From Acanthaster planci (taxonomy: Eukaryota; Echinodermata; Asteroidea; Valvatida; Acanthasteridae), in the NCBI RefSeq assembly GCF_001949145.1, contig NW_019091355.1, positions 3,596,476 to 3,660,475 of the forward strand: DNA of 64,000 nucleotides, written 5' to 3'. Both the position numbers and the translations under genes were made by a program. Under the pieces are notes generated by a model. The model saw nothing but the letters and a program-made list of their open reading frames with translations. It was not told the origin of the DNA and ran no database searches. Positions 61,101-64,000 of the stretch are shown here, piece by piece (positions within the stretch are counted from its first letter, which is position 1; every line of letters starts with the position of its first letter).

Positions 61101-62043
61101 CGAGTCCAGGCCGACATAATAGTTGTTATTAGAATAGAGCAAGGTAAACGTACAAGCAGTTTAATGAGATACGTGCACGTTGAAATGTATGCGTGGGTCT
61201 TCAAAACTGAGAGATTTGCGGCCTAATTCATCTCAATATGGCAAACAGGGAGGTAAACCAGACGCAGATGAGTCTCGGTTGCTTGGAGATGCAAGCATTC
61301 GGACACTGCACACGAGCTGCTCGTTGGGGGGGAGGGGGGGGAGAATTTTTCAACATCCTCTGTTTGCCTACAGACGCTGCGCAGTGGCATACAGTGAAGG
61401 CAGCAAGAGAGTATGTGTGTACAGATGAACATGTAATACGCTGTAAACATCGGAGCCGGTTACATTACGTACATGTTTGTATATGATCCACTTATGACAA
61501 AATGTGCATAAATTACATGCATTTTTCCATTGTATTTGGTGGAGAGATACAGGCAGTGCCATTAACAGCATGATGAAAAAGAACTGGTAGGACGGGAAAC
61601 GGAATTGGAAATACAAAATTACAGCATGTTCACCTTAATCCCACTTCTAGCTCACTCGAAAAGGTCTGGCTAGCATTCTAGATTATGTATTCACTCGTTA
61701 AATCATGCAGAGTTGCCACTATCACATTTAACTGTTAACACAAAAAAAATCAACCTGTAAAATAAATTAGCTAGAAAAAGCTTTACAGTTCTTGCTTTAC
61801 AAGGAGACTTCCAACACTTAGTTTTCTATCATTGGGCTTCTTTGCTAATTTCAATTGATAGGATGGTAAAATTAAATCAATTTTGAATTTTGCTTCACCT
61901 GTCTTTGCGTCAACTTCTATCGCGCTTGCCAGATGGGGTGGGGGAGGTGTTCCTGGGGGGTAGTGGTCCTGGTTATACATCATCAGATGGGCCAGGGATG
62001 GTGGGTAGGGCCCACTGGGGTGCACCATGGAGAGTTTGCTCCC
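39482..62043 (-). CDS. TCF7L: TCF/LEF family Wnt transcription factor (partial, 5' end outside window)
   Basis: Minus-strand exons: 62043-61899, 58847-58742, 57851-57651, 57013-56842, 56054-55889, 41624-41552 and 40171-39482. Junctions are GT-AG and phases agree (1, 2, 2, 0, 1, 2). The visible protein has a Pro-rich TCF centre, an HMG box at residues about 168-240, a poly-Lys nuclear signal, a C-clamp with Cys 271, 284, 287 and 293, and a Ser/Pro-rich tail. Family role: binds CTTTG-A/T-A/T DNA and switches between repression with Groucho and activation with beta-catenin. The beta-catenin-binding N terminus must lie beyond position 64000. Invertebrates generally have one TCF gene, so orthology to a particular vertebrate paralogue is not implied by the symbol. 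The last exon has a frame conflict described separately. Confidence 0.93.
40430..40690 (+). repeat. tRNA-derived SINE
   Basis: Box A-like GTTGAGGTAGTGGTTC is followed by box B GGGTTCAATTC (40477-40487). The body contains GTGGATTGAGTTTTCAATCC, which matches the tail of the minus-strand SINE near 12830. It lies in the TCF intron next to the last exon. Confidence 0.65.
41552..41624 (-). CDS. TCF7L: TCF C-clamp exon
   Basis: A 73-base exon encoding [20 protein letters not shown] and CKPC, the first three cysteines of the C-clamp, a second DNA-binding domain that reads helper sites in TCF proteins. The last exon adds [10 protein letters not shown] with the fourth cysteine. It enters in phase 1 and leaves in phase 2. 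It stands alone, 14.3 kb from the HMG exon upstream. Confidence 0.94.
44210..44515. repeat. Degenerate GAGTC-rich repeat region
   Basis: About 300 bases in which GAGTC, GAGTT and AAGTC recur every 6-20 bases, as in GAGTCAAGAGTCATTTGGC. It looks like a decayed short-unit satellite and lies just before the 23-base tandem repeat. Confidence 0.6.
44626..44738. repeat. Five-copy 23-base tandem repeat
   Basis: Five almost perfect copies of CCAAGTTTGTACCAAGATG followed by CCCT or GCCT. The only differences are single C/G changes near the unit end. It gives open frames on both strands that are artefacts of the repeat. Confidence 0.9.
55889..57013 (-). CDS. TCF7L: TCF HMG box and basic tail (two exons)
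   Basis: Exons 57013-56842 and 56054-55889, joined in phase 0 between GRR and WHAL. The box reads [58 protein letters not shown] and [13 protein letters not shown], nearly the standard TCF/LEF sequence that bends DNA in the minor groove. [12 protein letters not shown] follows as the nuclear localisation tail. The second exon ends in phase 1. Confidence 0.97.
57651..62043 (-). CDS. TCF7L: TCF central Pro-rich exons
   Basis: Exons 62043-61899, 58847-58742 and 57851-57651. The first encodes [19 protein letters not shown], typical TCF sequence. The second, found by phase and a GTAAGT donor, encodes GIPRPRH and then [20 protein letters not shown], matching the GIPRP...YYPLSPG...IPHPLGW exon of other TCFs but diverged at its end. 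The third continues [19 protein letters not shown] and [12 protein letters not shown]. This centre includes the Groucho-binding region in the family. Confidence 0.87.
58205..58262 (+). repeat. tRNA-like SINE head fragment
   Basis: TAGTTAAGTTGGTACAGTGC resembles a tRNA D-arm/box A, and CCGGTGTTCTATCCCGCTC resembles a box B, but the spacing is too short for an intact tRNA. It lies in a TCF intron. Confidence 0.4.
60110..60173. mobile_element. Very short TTAA-flanked element, family C, copy 3
   Basis: A 64-base unit, TTAACCCTAATAGTCCCAAA to ACACCCTAGGGGGTTAA, with the core AGTCCCAAATCCTCCGATTT. It lies in an intron of the TCF gene. Confidence 0.65.
60609..60624. repeat. TA dinucleotide microsatellite
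   Basis: Eight TA units after a run of A, in a TCF intron. Confidence 0.9.
60707..60871. mobile_element. 165-base near-palindromic MITE
   Basis: Starts GGCGATTCACAATAGTGCGC and ends GCGCACTGTTGTGAATCGCC; inner parts also pair (CCCCCAAGAGTCTG against CAGACTCTTGGGGG; GGCCAATCACAA against TTGTGATTGGCC). Flanking duplication is not clear. No coding sequence. TCF intron. Confidence 0.78.
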
Positions 62044-64000
62044 CTGGAGAAGGAGACAGAGAGGATGTGAGTGATTATGGTGACATGCAATTAAATACTG
62101 CAATGTTCAATACTCTCTACTTACATGTAAATGACTGGGTACATGATTTGTACTAACGACAGAGGTCAGCTCTTCCGTCAACCCCCCATTACTGGGTAAA
62201 GACCGGTTCGTACCTGGCGTGAAGGCTACCGCAAAATGCGAATTTGTGACATCTGATCAAATATTTGCACAGCTACTTCGCGAAAGTTGAACACATTTCA
62301 ACTCAAGCGAAAATTTGCAGCAACTCTTTTGCGGTGTCAAATTTGCTTCGCATTCACATTTGCCTGTAGTATGAACCGGCTTTTAACAAGGCGCCCTCTC
62401 TTGGTCACGCACAGTCCATGGGCTGTTACCAATCCCTAAGGCACATGTCACTGTGAAAGCTATGAGTCCAGAGTATGTCTAGATTAGCATTTCTTGAAAT
62501 GTCCTTCTGATTCAATATCTTGTTACAGCCTCATCCGACCCTGTTACTATTTGGAGGATTTTTCACTACACCCCTCCCCAAGGTCAGATGAAAACATGTA
62601 TTGCTTCTCTATGACACAGCAAAACAACAGTTGCAAAGATGGGCAGAGAATCTTTTGGCAACAAATAAGTCTCTCTCTCTGTATTTATCGTTTATGTGCA
62701 GTGCATGTCAGGCAGTACATGTACAACAGACTGCTTCAGTTTAGACTTTCTATACATGTATGTACACGTCCGATACGTACCTGTCACGACCCCCCCCCCC
62801 AAAAAAAACTCCCAGAATGCTCCATACCATACAAAGCCATGGAACTTTGTCCAGGTGACAGTACAGCTACGAAAGGCCAAGATCTTAGACAATGACGACT
62901 CTCTGCGAGCGCTTCACCGCTTTCTCACGATACCAGCTGCAGGGTGGCATGATTTATGTGGAATTGACGCTTTTGAATCAACTTGGATTTCGGGGTCATT
63001 AATTTGAAATCTCTTCAAGCCTTTTGGCAGAGAAAAGCCACCCACATACACGCAACGCTGCACAGAGGCAACTGGCTCATGTTTCAAAGGCAATTGTCAA
63101 GCAAAATGTATACATATTGCCCTCAATGGAAACAAAGAGAACTAAAGTTACGAAATTAACTGCCCTTCAAATGAAAGTCAAAAATACGGAGAAAGCTACT
63201 GTTGGGGTCTAGGGGACAAAAAAAAAAATTGACAAAGGCCTGAACTTGAAATAAACAGTACAGAGCAACATTTTCACGTGGGTGCCACCCCTGCTAACCT
63301 GACTGTACTTTTGATCTCTGGCTTAGTGGTGCATCAGGAGCTAAAAAGTACAGCTCCTCTCTTTTAGAACTTTAGGGACCTTTTTTCCTCCTTTTACCTT
63401 CACCACATCCTTTTTTTCTTTTCTTTTTTTTTTGCGGTATGGAGAGCTGATTTATGGTGTTAGCACTGAACAATCAGCACCGAGGGCTGCCTGGAACAAA
63501 GCAGGGAACGGACGACTGGGTCCACGCAGTTGGGTACTTTCAACTACAATGACACGGCACATCTGTCAATATAAAATACTAGCCCCGCACCAGCCAGGGC
63601 CGAGGGGGGACGGGGCCTCAACTACTGTAGCGCCGGCGCTGACTTTTTGCACCTCTCGCCTTGTTTGTGCTGCGACAATGCTGTGCTCTTGTCTTCATCA
63701 AGGCAAGCGGAAGTTCTCCCTGCCGCTACTTTCACACAATCTGATTCTGTTTGGACTTTTTTTCTTCCGTTGCCCCGACAGACCCCTAATGACATCACTT
63801 GCTTTTTAGAGAGTTCAAAAACTTGCCTTTTTTTCTCAACATCCCTCTTTTTATGCACTTTCCACGAACAGACGTACTTAAATGCTCAGCCAACGGCATG
63901 AAAGGGAGAATCATGTTTGGCCCCACTGTACAGATGGTGGATCTAATGAACTGAGATAAAAGAACACAAACTAGAACCTTCCCCCTTTTTTCGTCAGCTG
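62044..64000 (-). other. TCF intron reaching the window edge
   Basis: No further TCF exon was found upstream of 62043 within the window. Apart from the element at 62201-62381 and a 13-base C run near 62790, nothing is recognised. The beta-catenin-binding exon of TCF would be expected beyond the right edge. Confidence 0.55.
62201..62381. mobile_element. Small inverted-repeat element
   Basis: Left end GACCGGTTCGTACCTGG and right end CCTGTAGTATGAACCGGC form imperfect inverted repeats about 180 bases apart. No coding sequence or clear target duplication. It lies just upstream of a TCF exon at 62043-61899. Confidence 0.5.

Noticed and set aside
62692-62892. Possible upstream TCF exon with a GTACGT donor near 62780
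   Set aside because: The preceding sequence is a run of 13 G followed by non-TCF sequence; no TCF motif is encoded.

Overview
This is a window of animal nuclear DNA. The coding sequence is split into many short exons with GT-AG introns of a few hundred bases, dispersed repeats are frequent, and the gene families are metazoan. Codon-rich exons are GC-rich and sit in AT-rich introns. Gene content and intron size suggest an invertebrate bilaterian, probably a marine deuterostome such as an echinoderm; the species cannot be fixed from sequence alone.

Four genes are recognisable. (1) Plus strand, 240-19793: the 3' part of a PTPN13-type (PTP-BL/FAP-1) non-receptor tyrosine phosphatase. I can join 24 exons in one continuous frame (about 2,095 residues plus stop), giving five PDZ domains, long Ser/Pro/acidic linkers and a C-terminal phosphatase domain. 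The upstream part of the gene lies outside the window. (2) Minus strand, 32426 down to 23333: a complete seven-exon NFU1, a mitochondrial iron-sulfur cluster carrier. (3) Plus strand, 32823-34324: a complete three-exon gene of the UPF0728 (C10orf53-like) family, 92 residues. (4) Minus strand, 62043 down to 39482: the 3' part of a TCF/LEF Wnt effector, with HMG box, basic tail, C-clamp and a C-terminal CtBP-type motif. Its N-terminal beta-catenin-binding exons lie beyond 64000.

The layout alternates: PTPN13 and NFU1 are tail to tail, NFU1 and UPF0728 are head to head with 396 bases between start codons (a likely shared promoter), and UPF0728 and TCF are tail to tail. There is no operon-like functional link.

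The accessory content is mainly small non-autonomous DNA transposons: a hAT-type element with an 8-base target duplication that falls exactly on a PTPN13 splice donor, a TTAA-flanked family of about 550 bases in several copies, a second TTAA-flanked family only 64-76 bases long, a TA-flanked near-palindrome, and other inverted-repeat elements. tRNA-derived SINE fragments and several tandem repeats are also present. The most notable points are the transposon-built splice site, an extra PDZ domain next to the phosphatase, a WTD in place of the usual WPD loop, an apparent reading-frame break in the last TCF exon, and a PxDLS motif at the TCF C terminus. I found no CRISPR array, canonical tRNA or rRNA gene.
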